DNA of 7,954 bases from Candidatus Hydrogenedentota bacterium. GTDB lineage: Bacteria; Hydrogenedentota; Hydrogenedentia; Hydrogenedentales; SLHB01. The stretch lies in NCBI GenBank assembly GCA_003552765.1, contig PUOI01000597.1, positions 1 through 7,954 on the forward strand. The letters run 5' to 3'. Positions 1 to 6,269 of the stretch are shown here, in pieces (positions within the stretch are counted from its first letter, which is position 1; each line of letters opens with the position of its first letter). Both the position numbers and the translations under genes were made by a program. A model generated the notes under the pieces. The model saw nothing but the letters and a program-made list of their open reading frames with translations, was not told where the DNA came from and ran no database searches.

Positions 1-1256
1 AGCACGTGGGTTCCATGGCCGTCTTCATCGTTCCAGACAGAGCTTCCGTCATCGGTAAAGTTTTCCCCGCGGCCGAACTTGTTGAGGTCCTGATGCATAG
101 TGGGAGCCGCCGTCCCCACCATGAAGCCAGTGTCCATTATTCCAAGCGTGATGGGCGAGCCGGGGTAATTCGGCCGGATGTAGTCCGCGCCGATGGTGGG
201 AGTGCTCTCATCATGCTTGGTGGAAACGGGGCTGCTGTAATCGATTCCATCCTCGAGCATGGGCTCGACAAACAACACGTAATCCAATTCCGTGATGGCA
301 TCCAGCGCTTCCCAGGCCCCACCATGCGGAATCATGGCGCGGTAGGACAACAAATCTTCATCAAAATCGCCCACTGTAGCGCCACGCGCCGAGAGTTCTT
401 CCCTAAACCGTTCGTCGGGGTCCGCAAACAAGTTGATATGCACTGGAATCTGGGCCGGCACATCATCCCCCGCACGCTCCAAGTCATCCTGGAGCCGTTG
501 GAGTTCCGGGCTTTGCTTGAGACTGGGCGGGCTGAAACCTACCCAATGCACGAACCCGAGTTCGCCCAACTCGGACTCCAGCTCTTCGGGGTCACGTTCG
601 ACGGACGTAGCGATCTTGTAGGCGCTCCCGTGATTATCAAGCACGCCCACGCTAATTTCGTCGAGTTGCTCGTAGTGGGGCTCCGCCAGATACTCATGCG
701 AGATAAGAAAGCCATAGACTTCCTCGCGCCCCATTTCCTGCAATTCCGTCATGGCATCCCGAAACGCTGGATCCAGGGGAGCCTCGGGATCCAACTCGGG
801 CTCGTATATCCCCCCGGAAAAACGCAACTCCCACCAATTCCTAACCGGCTGTTGCCCGTCGCGGGCAGCTTCACGGGAGAAGATAGGGGGTTCCGGAACC
901 TCCGCCTGCGGCGCTCCCCTTTCCGGATCGTCATCCTCCTCGCCGTCCGGCTCGACGCCGGGATCCCGGAGGTCCGGCGGTTCCGTGGGCTCACTGTCCA
1001 CGCCAGGCGCGCCGGACTGGGAGAATAGAAGCAGTTCGTCTTCCACGCGAGGCACCGCGTCCCAAAGCGTTGCCTCATCCGGCGGATCATCGGGTTGAGG
1101 GCATCCCACAAGGAGTGCGGCCAAGCCAACCGCGAGCACGGCCTGAACCATAACACTGCCGCGGCCACTGGACGGCCATCCCAATCGTTCAAGCCAACCC
1201 CTTTCAGGGGCAGGCTCCCCCATGTCGTGCGTCCTATTTGATATTCTGTTTCTCAT
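1..1256 (-). CDS. S8 subtilisin-like protease lipoprotein, N-terminal part (cut by left window edge)
   Basis: The reading frame is open from the ATG at 1256 to the window edge (418 codons, no internal stop). The product is the front part of a surface-anchored serine endopeptidase. A 35-residue N-terminal stretch precedes a hydrophobic helix ending in the lipobox LVGC, which puts the lipidated cysteine at residue 52. A Pro/Asp/Glu-rich linker runs to about residue 110, followed by a pro-region (about 180-332) made of two similar units. The catalytic core then begins: Asp375 in LGIMDTGFM and His414 in DGHGTHV. The oxyanion Asn and the Ser motif would lie beyond the edge, so catalytic completeness cannot be judged. 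The protein is a close paralogue of the next gene to the right, with 51 of 67 residues identical by hand over the Asp-to-His stretch. The start was chosen for its GGAGG site; ATG codons for Met12 and Met36 are alternatives, but Met36 would leave no positive n-region. It probably has its own promoter, since a 491-bp gap and a hairpin separate it from the gene upstream. Confidence 0.93.
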   Translation of the reverse strand, partial: MRNRISNRTHDMGEPAPERGWLERLGWPSSGRGSVMVQAVLAVGLAALLVGCPQPDDPPDEATLWDAVPRVEDELLLFSQSGAPGVDSEPTEPPDLRDPGVEPDGEEDDDPERGAPQAEVPEPPIFSREAARDGQQPVRNWWELRFSGGIYEPELDPEAPLDPAFRDAMTELQEMGREEVYGFLISHEYLAEPHYEQLDEISVGVLDNHGSAYKIATSVERDPEELESELGELGFVHWVGFSPPSLKQSPELQRLQDDLERAGDDVPAQIPVHINLFADPDERFREELSARGATVGDFDEDLLSYRAMIPHGGAWEALDAITELDYVLFVEPMLEDGIDYSSPVSTKHDESTPTIGADYIRPNYPGSPITLGIMDTGFMVGTAAPTMHQDLNKFGRGENFTDDGSSVWNDEDGHGTHV

Positions 1257-1264
1257 TGTTCAGT

Positions 1265-1269
1265 CCTCC
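1265..1269 (-). promoter_or_regulatory. Ribosome binding site of the left subtilase gene
   Basis: On the minus strand this reads GGAGG, with 8 bases before the ATG at 1256. It is the only strong Shine-Dalgarno match near a candidate start in this frame and decides the long N-terminus over the internal Met12 and Met36. Confidence 0.75.
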
Positions 1270-1441
1270 ATTTCCGAAAGGTATCTCCACGTGTTAGACG
1301 GCGCCTACCAAGCCATGGGGCGCATCAACCCTGTACCCTGTTACAAGGTCGATAGTAGATGAAACTAGTACGGACGGACGGATATTCCTTATCGCGACAG
1401 CAATGTTTTTAGCCCATACGTAAAAGGAGGCATTTCACCGT

Positions 1442-1516
1442 ATGGCGCAATACATGACCTACACAGTCAGTTTTTCGGATCCAGTCTCTGTCAACACAAC
1501 GCCGAGAAGCCGCTGA
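1442..1516 (+). CDS. Possible 24-residue small ORF of unknown function
   Basis: An AGGAGG at 1425-1430 lies 11 bases before an ATG that opens a 24-codon frame ending in TGA. The peptide begins MAQYMTYTVSF and ends in a basic TPRSR. I do not recognise it. It has no membrane segment or cysteine. It lies on the strand opposite both flanking protease genes, so it is not part of their mRNAs. A chance ORF is quite possible: the spacing is long, no clear promoter was seen upstream, and ORFs this short are expected by accident. A decayed gene end is another option. Confidence 0.2.
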   Translation: MAQYMTYTVSFSDPVSVNTTPRSR

Positions 1517-1684
1517 GGTTCACAAAAGAGGTTCAGTGATTCTGCTCTTCCGCAGATTGGATAACAGGAGACTTGTTAGACTTGGCCGAACTACGGAGAG
1601 AGATATGCTAGATAAGAAGAATAAGTAAAGACGATTTTAGATGCGAAAGGAGAGTACTGCTCACACCATGCTAGGTACAGGAAT

Positions 1685-1708
1685 CGGGGGAGGCTTTCGC
1701 CTCCCCCG
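1685..1708 (-). terminator. Strong hairpin after the 917-residue subtilase gene
   Basis: A perfect 10-bp stem (cgggggaggc / gcctcccccg) encloses a 4-base loop, 40 bases after the stop codon. Read in the direction of the protease mRNA, the loop is GAAA closed by C-G, a stable GNRA tetraloop. There is no run of U after the stem on either strand, so it is not a textbook intrinsic terminator. It may act as a weak or Rho-assisted terminator, or as a 3' barrier protecting the mRNA. Either role would help uncouple the two protease genes. Confidence 0.6.
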
Positions 1709-1747
1709 CTACAGTTACGGGCCGGCAAGAGATCTTTCGCTCTTTTC

Positions 1748-4501
1748 TTAGAATATGGGAAAGATGGGATCCCACCACGGGGGCCTAATAATGATAGGAC
1801 CGTCACCCTCCACACTTACGGTCACGGTGGTTTCCCACGTGCCGCCGTTCTCCGACCACGCCCGGAACCCGATGTCGTGGCTTCCGCCCGACTCAGCCTC
1901 AAAGGTCCAGTCAACGGTGCGGCGCCCCGCAGGGCCCTGTACGATGCTGCCCAGCGTAAACTCGCGGTTGGCGCCGAAGCTCATGGTGACACCGTCCTTC
2001 CGTGTCGTGCTGACATCAATAAGCTTGACCCCGTTCGGCAGCACGGTGTTTCTGAGATGTGCGCCAAACGCGACGTAGGAAGAACTCGACACGTTGGTCC
2101 TAACCACAAACGTATCTCCCACCCGTATGTCCCCATTGAGGACCGATGCGGACAACGCCATCTCAGGCTGGGTATCGCCCAGTATCACAACTGCGCCAAT
2201 GCCAACGGGCAAAGAGTATCGGTGCCAATGCCGATGCGGCGCGTTGTAGGGCACGGCCTTGAGCCGCCAGCTTCCCGCCGCCGGCTCTTCGATGATCAGA
2301 GAAAGCACATTGTCCTGCCACGACCACTTGCGGTAAGGAGCAACATTTTCCCATGGATTTGCGGGACCGCCGTAGCGCGTGCCGGGAGGCTCGGCCCATA
2401 GCTCCAGGTCCCATCGTCTGGCCATGCTCGCCCCCGCGCTGGCGGGAGGCTCGTCCCATGTCATCACTACGACGAGACGCTTGGCGTCTTTCGGCACATG
2501 GATATCTCTGTGGATGTAGTTGTGCCTATGAACCGAGCCCGCACCCCAATACCCGAGCCATCCCCTAGGGTTGTTGCGCTGCCAATGGGCCTTGTAGGCA
2601 GATACTCGGCCAAGTCCGTACGTGTTGGCTTGACTGAGTGTTACGTCGTCCTCGTAAAGGCTGGCGGTGGCCATGAGCCATGCCCGGGCAAGGTGGGGCC
2701 GCCTGCGAAAAACGGGGTAGTGCTCCATCAAGCCAGCCGCTACCCCAGCCACATGAGGCGCCGCCATGCTGGTGCCGGACTTACCTATATATTCATCCGA
2801 TGTACCCGCTCTAGCGGATTGGATCCATAGGCCGGGAGCCGTCAGGTTGGGTTTCACGCGATTGTCGGCGGTCGGCCCCCGGCTGCTTGAGGCCCTGATG
2901 GTCCCCACGTTCTGAAAGCCGTAATCGTAGACGCTGCCAACCGTTAGGGCGTTCTTGGCCACAGCGGGAGAGCCAATAGTCCCCGCGCCAGGCCCTGAGT
3001 TGCCCGCGGCGATCACAAAGAGGGGCCGGCGGTCCGCTTTCCACACATTCGCATCGAGTTTACGGGAGCTGCCGTCCGTGCCTGCCAACGCGCTTCCCCA
3101 GTATCCCCCGCCGCTGTAGTTGATGACGTGTGCGCCGCGGTTGGTTAACCAGTCCATGGCGTTCCTAGTCCACGACGTTAACCCGGATCCCGTTCCGGTG
3201 AACACCTGGGCCGCCTGAATACGTGTGGCGTTGGAACTGCCGAGTCCCGGCGCCACGCCGCGGTAACGGATATCCGCCGAGCCCGTCCCGGCGATCGTGC
3301 CCAGCACATGCGTGCCGTGTCCGTGCGTATCGTTCCACACAGAGGTTCCATCACTCGTGAAGTTACGGCCGTACCCCCACTTGTTGAGGTCCAAGTGCAT
3401 CGTGGGCGCCGCGCTTCCCACCATGAAGCCGGTGTCCATGATGCCGAGCACAATCGGCGAACCGTCGTAGTTGGAACGGATGTAATCGCCCGCAATCATC
3501 GGAACGCTCTCGTCGTGCTTGGTTCGGACATCTTCGTCGGGATAGTCCAGCTCTATTTCGAATATGGGCTCGGCGAAGAGCACATAATCCAATCCCACCA
3601 CCGCGTTGACGGCTTCCCAAGGTCCCATGACGCGATACGCCAGCAGATCCGGATCAAACTCGCCCACCCTTAACCCGTACTCCGCCTCCAACTCGTTCCG
3701 CCACTGTCCCTTGGGGTCCTCGTCAAACAAATTGAGATACAAGGGAACCTCGGCCGGCGCGTCCCGCTCGGAAATCTCCTCCAGCTCCTCCATGAGTTCT
3801 TGAAGTTCCGGACTCATTCGCAGATCGGGCGGTCCCAAGCCTACCCAATAGACAAATCCGAGTTCCGCAACCTTCTGGGCAGTCTCTAAAGGAGCCAGCG
3901 GAATGGCGATCTTGTACGCGTTATCGTGATCTCCAAGCACCCGCACCCCCAAATCCTCCAAGACTTCCCAGCCCGGCTCAGCCAGATACTCCTCCATCAC
4001 TAGAAAAGCGTAAACCTCCTCTCGTCCCTCTTCGGCCAAGAGGCGGCTCACTTCTACGAGTTCCGGGTCCAATCCGGGCTCAGGCCGATGTACGCCGGAG
4101 GCGAAGCGCAGTTCCCGCCAATCGCGCTCGGGCTCTACGCCATCCCTGGCGTCTGCTCGCGAAAAAACGGGTGGATTGGGAACTTCCATCTCAACGAGTT
4201 CCACTTGATGATCGGGCAGCTCGCTAACGCCCTCGGGATCGGGAACTGGCTCTCGAACGTAATCGGGATCAAGGACCGCCGAATCTCTGGTCCGCAGATC
4301 AGATTGAGACGTCAAAAGCCACTCCGGCCCAACGCGCGGAACCGAGTCCATTAGGGAGGGTGTTTTGGGCGTATCAGGACGCCTGGGACATCCTACAATC
4401 AGGGCGGCGATCCCCATTACAATCACCGTAATGGTCAGCACTTTCAAGGCGGCGCCGATTGGCTGCCGAATTGAGTTTGGGCCCCACATGCGCGAAATCA
4501 T
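1748..4501 (-). CDS. Lipid-anchored subtilisin-family (S8) serine protease, complete
   Basis: A 917-residue secreted endopeptidase. A basic n-region and hydrophobic helix (about 20-37) end in IVGC, giving lipidated Cys38. A Pro/acidic linker (about 39-105) and a short block shared with the left paralogue (107-133) lead to the pro-region, two similar units at about 162-222 and 251-313. The S8 core carries Asp356 (GIMDTGFM), His395 (HGHGTHV), oxyanion Asn501 (AAGNSGP) and Ser578 (GKSGTSMAAPHVAG), so the triad is complete. After the core come a beta-rich segment resembling a P-domain or pre-peptidase module (about 660-775) and an Ig/CARDB-like beta-sandwich (about 778-897), then a hydrophobic tail rich in Pro, Trp and Phe. 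The domain names after the core are inferred from strand pattern only. The ATG at 4501 follows a doubled AGGAG; Met5 is a less likely start. The gene is divergent from tldD with its own promoter. Substrate unknown. Confidence 0.97.
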   Translation of the reverse strand: MISRMWGPNSIRQPIGAALKVLTITVIVMGIAALIVGCPRRPDTPKTPSLMDSVPRVGPEWLLTSQSDLRTRDSAVLDPDYVREPVPDPEGVSELPDHQVELVEMEVPNPPVFSRADARDGVEPERDWRELRFASGVHRPEPGLDPELVEVSRLLAEEGREEVYAFLVMEEYLAEPGWEVLEDLGVRVLGDHDNAYKIAIPLAPLETAQKVAELGFVYWVGLGPPDLRMSPELQELMEELEEISERDAPAEVPLYLNLFDEDPKGQWRNELEAEYGLRVGEFDPDLLAYRVMGPWEAVNAVVGLDYVLFAEPIFEIELDYPDEDVRTKHDESVPMIAGDYIRSNYDGSPIVLGIMDTGFMVGSAAPTMHLDLNKWGYGRNFTSDGTSVWNDTHGHGTHVLGTIAGTGSADIRYRGVAPGLGSSNATRIQAAQVFTGTGSGLTSWTRNAMDWLTNRGAHVINYSGGGYWGSALAGTDGSSRKLDANVWKADRRPLFVIAAGNSGPGAGTIGSPAVAKNALTVGSVYDYGFQNVGTIRASSSRGPTADNRVKPNLTAPGLWIQSARAGTSDEYIGKSGTSMAAPHVAGVAAGLMEHYPVFRRRPHLARAWLMATASLYEDDVTLSQANTYGLGRVSAYKAHWQRNNPRGWLGYWGAGSVHRHNYIHRDIHVPKDAKRLVVVMTWDEPPASAGASMARRWDLELWAEPPGTRYGGPANPWENVAPYRKWSWQDNVLSLIIEEPAAGSWRLKAVPYNAPHRHWHRYSLPVGIGAVVILGDTQPEMALSASVLNGDIRVGDTFVVRTNVSSSSYVAFGAHLRNTVLPNGVKLIDVSTTRKDGVTMSFGANREFTLGSIVQGPAGRRTVDWTFEAESGGSHDIGFRAWSENGGTWETTVTVSVEGDGPIIIRPPWWDPIFPIF

Positions 4502-4507
4502 GGCTCT

Positions 4508-4517
4508 CTCCTCTCCT
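4508..4517 (-). promoter_or_regulatory. Doubled ribosome binding site of the complete subtilase gene
   Basis: The minus strand reads AGGAGAGGAG just before the ATG at 4501. Two overlapping Shine-Dalgarno cores lie 6 and 11 bases from the start codon, supporting this start over Met5. Confidence 0.75.
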
Positions 4518-4540
4518 AATTATTGACGAAAACCAATTAC

Positions 4541-4553
4541 ATGCTGACAGCAT
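4541..4553. repeat. Short perfect dyad in the subtilase leader
   Basis: ATGCT-gac-AGCAT is a perfect inverted repeat with 5-base arms. It lies between the predicted -10 box (4569-4574) and the start codon at 4501, inside the 5' leader of the subtilase mRNA. It could be a repressor site or a tiny leader hairpin. A dyad this short may also be chance. Confidence 0.35.
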
Positions 4554-4564
4554 ACTAAACTACT

Positions 4565-4586
4565 TACTATTTTACCCTACTATTTT
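4565..4586. repeat. Direct repeat of TACTATTTT, 13-bp period, over the subtilase promoter
   Basis: TACTATTTT occurs at 4565-4573 and again at 4578-4586. The first copy overlaps the predicted minus-strand -10 box and the second lies in the spacer. A regulator binding there would compete with RNA polymerase. The AT-rich composition raises the chance of coincidence. Confidence 0.35.
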
Positions 4587-4597
4587 TGTTTTGTAAA
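4569..4597 (-). promoter_or_regulatory. Predicted sigma-70-type promoter of the complete subtilase gene
   Basis: On the minus strand a -35 TTTACA (4592-4597) and a -10 TAAAAT (4569-4574) are separated by exactly 17 bases. Each box matches the consensus at 5 of 6 positions. Transcription would start near 4562, giving a leader of about 60 bases that includes the short dyad. This is the best promoter match in the window. Confidence 0.6.
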
Positions 4598-4637
4598 GAA
4601 CCAGTTTTTAGTATTAGAAACCTTTCCTTTCTCAGTT

Positions 4638-4667
4638 TTGACCAGCAGAAGGGTAGAGGATTATATC
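4638..4667 (+). promoter_or_regulatory. Possible tldD promoter
   Basis: TTGACC (4638-4643, 5 of 6 to consensus) is followed after 18 bases by TATATC (4662-4667, 4 of 6). It points toward tldD and would give a leader of about 160 bases. It lies at the edge of the AT-rich patch. The -10 box is weak, so this is tentative. Confidence 0.35.
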
Positions 4668-4818
4668 GGGCAGCGTGCCAAAGCGGCCTTTATGGGAAGA
4701 GGGCCGGTGGGGGATCGCCGGGAGAAGGAACAGCGCGCGAAGCCAGCGCGGCGTTGCGCTGGACGTGTGCGCAAGGGTATGCTTGCCGCATCATTCCCAA
4801 TGACCCCAGGCTTTGAAT

Positions 4819-4825
4819 GGAGAGG
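4819..4825 (+). promoter_or_regulatory. Ribosome binding site that decides the tldD start
   Basis: GGAGAGG lies 10 bases before the ATG at 4836. The in-frame ATG at 4800 has no such site, and the open frame further upstream gives an N-terminus foreign to the family. Confidence 0.65.
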
Positions 4826-4835
4826 CTCCGAATCC

Positions 4836-6221
4836 ATGATCGACTTCTTGCAGCAACATGCCGAAGCAATCCTGTCCCGGGCGCTGGCCAATGGCGGCGA
4901 TCTCGGTGAGATCTATTACGAAGAGAAGACCACGACCATGGCCGGCTTCGAGGACAACAAGACCGAACGCATCACGCAGGGGACCGATATCGGGGCGGGC
5001 ATCCGCGTGCTGGCGGGGGATCGCACGTTGTACGCGCATTCTAACGATGTGTCGCTGGACGGGCTGCTCAAGGCGGCGGAGACCGTGGCGGACGGGATAT
5101 CGGCGGAGAAAAGGGCGTATGACTTTGGCTTCACGCCGGAGCGTCACCAGATGCCGGTGAAGATCGCGCCAAACACCGTGGATACGCCGCGCAAACTCGA
5201 GCTGGTCCGGGCGGCCAACGGCGCGGCGCGGGCTGTTGATCCGCGCATTCGGCAAGTCGCGGTCACCTACGCGGACGCCTTGCGCCGGGTGATCATCGTG
5301 AATTCGGAAGGGCGTTTCGTGGAAGACCTTCGGCCGCAGGTCGTATTCATGGTCCAAGCGGTCGCGGCGGATAACGGCCTCATCCAAACCGGCTACGAAC
5401 CCGCGGGCGGCGCGATGGGCTTTGAGCTGTTCGACGAAGTAAATCCGGAAACCTTGGCGGCGGAGGCGGCGCGGCGGGCCGTCCTGATGCTGGAGGCCGA
5501 CCCCGCGCCCACGGGCCGCATGACGGTCGTGCTCAGCAGCGAGGCGGGCGGCACGATGATCCATGAAGCGGTGGGTCATGGGCTTGAGGCGGATCACATC
5601 GACAAGGGGTTGTCCAAGTATTGCGGCCGCCTAGGCGAAGCCATCGCCGTGCCGGGCGTGACCGTGGTGGACGACGCCACCTTGCCGCGCAAGCGGGGTA
5701 CGGTGTCCGTCGATGACGAGGGCGAAGCGGGGCGCCGGACGGTGCTCATCGACCAAGGCGTGCTCGTGGGGTTCATGAACGACGCGCGCACCGCCCGAAG
5801 GATGGACATGGCGCCCACGGGCAACGGACGGCGGCAATCCTATCAGCACAAACCGATCCCGCGCATGACCAACACCTTCGTCGAACCCGGAACCGATGAC
5901 CCCGCGGAGATTCTCGCCTCGGCGGAATCCGGCCTGTTTGTACGCAAGATGGGCGGCGGTCAGGTGAATCCGCTCAACGGCGATTACGTCTTCGACGTGA
6001 GCGAGGGCTACCTCATCCGCAACGGAAAGGCGGAGACACCCGTGCGCGGGGCCAATCTCATCGGCAACGGGCCGGACACCCTCCAAGCGGTCGAGATGAT
6101 CGGCAATGACCTCGGGTTCGCCATCGGGACCTGCGGAAAGGCCGGGCAGGGTGTGCCCGTAAGCGACGCCCAGCCCACCATGCGCATCCGCGAACTTACC
6201 ATCGGCGGCACGGCGGGCTGA
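4836..6221 (+). CDS. tldD: Metalloprotease TldD
   Basis: A 461-residue cytoplasmic zinc metallopeptidase of the TldD/PmbA family. In E. coli, TldD pairs with TldE (PmbA) in a heterodimer that degrades unfolded peptides, trims microcin B17 and acts on the antitoxin CcdA; TldD carries the metal site. Here the motif HEAVGHGLEAD supplies His243, Glu244 and His248 (HExxxH), and the late cysteine of the family is Cys433 in GTCGKAGQG, so the active site looks intact. The N-terminal part (about 1-90, IDFLQQHAEAIL and the following GIRVLAGD segment) fits the family's first domain. The length is close to the usual 460-480. The start at 4836 was chosen for its ribosome binding site and family length; the frame is open upstream to 4638. 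It is a single-gene unit here, divergent from the subtilase and convergent with the lyase. No tldE is adjacent within the window, although many genomes place the two together, so its partner must be encoded elsewhere or missing. Confidence 0.96.
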   Translation: MIDFLQQHAEAILSRALANGGDLGEIYYEEKTTTMAGFEDNKTERITQGTDIGAGIRVLAGDRTLYAHSNDVSLDGLLKAAETVADGISAEKRAYDFGFTPERHQMPVKIAPNTVDTPRKLELVRAANGAARAVDPRIRQVAVTYADALRRVIIVNSEGRFVEDLRPQVVFMVQAVAADNGLIQTGYEPAGGAMGFELFDEVNPETLAAEAARRAVLMLEADPAPTGRMTVVLSSEAGGTMIHEAVGHGLEADHIDKGLSKYCGRLGEAIAVPGVTVVDDATLPRKRGTVSVDDEGEAGRRTVLIDQGVLVGFMNDARTARRMDMAPTGNGRRQSYQHKPIPRMTNTFVEPGTDDPAEILASAESGLFVRKMGGGQVNPLNGDYVFDVSEGYLIRNGKAETPVRGANLIGNGPDTLQAVEMIGNDLGFAIGTCGKAGQGVPVSDAQPTMRIRELTIGGTAG

Positions 6222-6269
6222 GCGGTTTCACGCAGCCATGTGTGTGGTCCATCGTTGGCCAGCCCTGGT

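Larger units (their letters stand above)
1257..1747. other. 491-bp intergenic region between the two subtilase genes
   Basis: No gene of normal size is found here in either direction. From left to right it holds the ribosome binding site of the left gene, an imperfect dyad at 1335-1349 (7-base arms with one mismatch around a central T), a triple CGGA tandem at 1371-1382, a 24-codon plus-strand ORF with a ribosome binding site (1442-1516), and a strong hairpin at 1685-1708. It must also contain the minus-strand promoter of the left gene unless that gene is read through from its neighbour. I saw no convincing -35/-10 pair for it. A perfect minus-strand TTGACA at 1489-1494 has no acceptable -10 at 16-18 bases. 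Confidence 0.7.
4502..4835. other. 334-bp divergent control region between the subtilase and tldD
   Basis: The left half (about 4518-4640) is strikingly AT-rich compared with the GC-rich genes on both sides and contains the regulatory elements listed separately. The right half (about 4665-4835) is GC-rich and open in the tldD frame. It would encode a very basic, low-complexity extension that TldD proteins do not have, so I read it as the tldD leader. Confidence 0.7.

Noticed and set aside
6..1028. A 340-codon plus-strand frame
   Set aside because: It is antisense to the left subtilase, whose minus-strand frame shows a lipobox, catalytic Asp and His motifs and a close paralogue. The plus frame shows no recognisable protein.
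1371..1382. CGGA tandem (three copies)
   Set aside because: It is too short to be more than chance, and no matching copies were seen nearby.
1489..1494. A perfect minus-strand TTGACA that could be the -35 of the left subtilase
   Set aside because: No acceptable -10 box lies 16 to 18 bases on (the site reads ACTGAC).
4638..4835. N-terminal extension of TldD by 66 codons
   Set aside because: The extra peptide is very basic and low in complexity, exceeds the usual family length, and lacks a ribosome binding site; GGAGAGG stands before the ATG at 4836.
4791..5597. A 268-codon minus-strand frame
   Set aside because: It is antisense to tldD and rich in Arg and His, typical of a shadow of a GC-rich gene.
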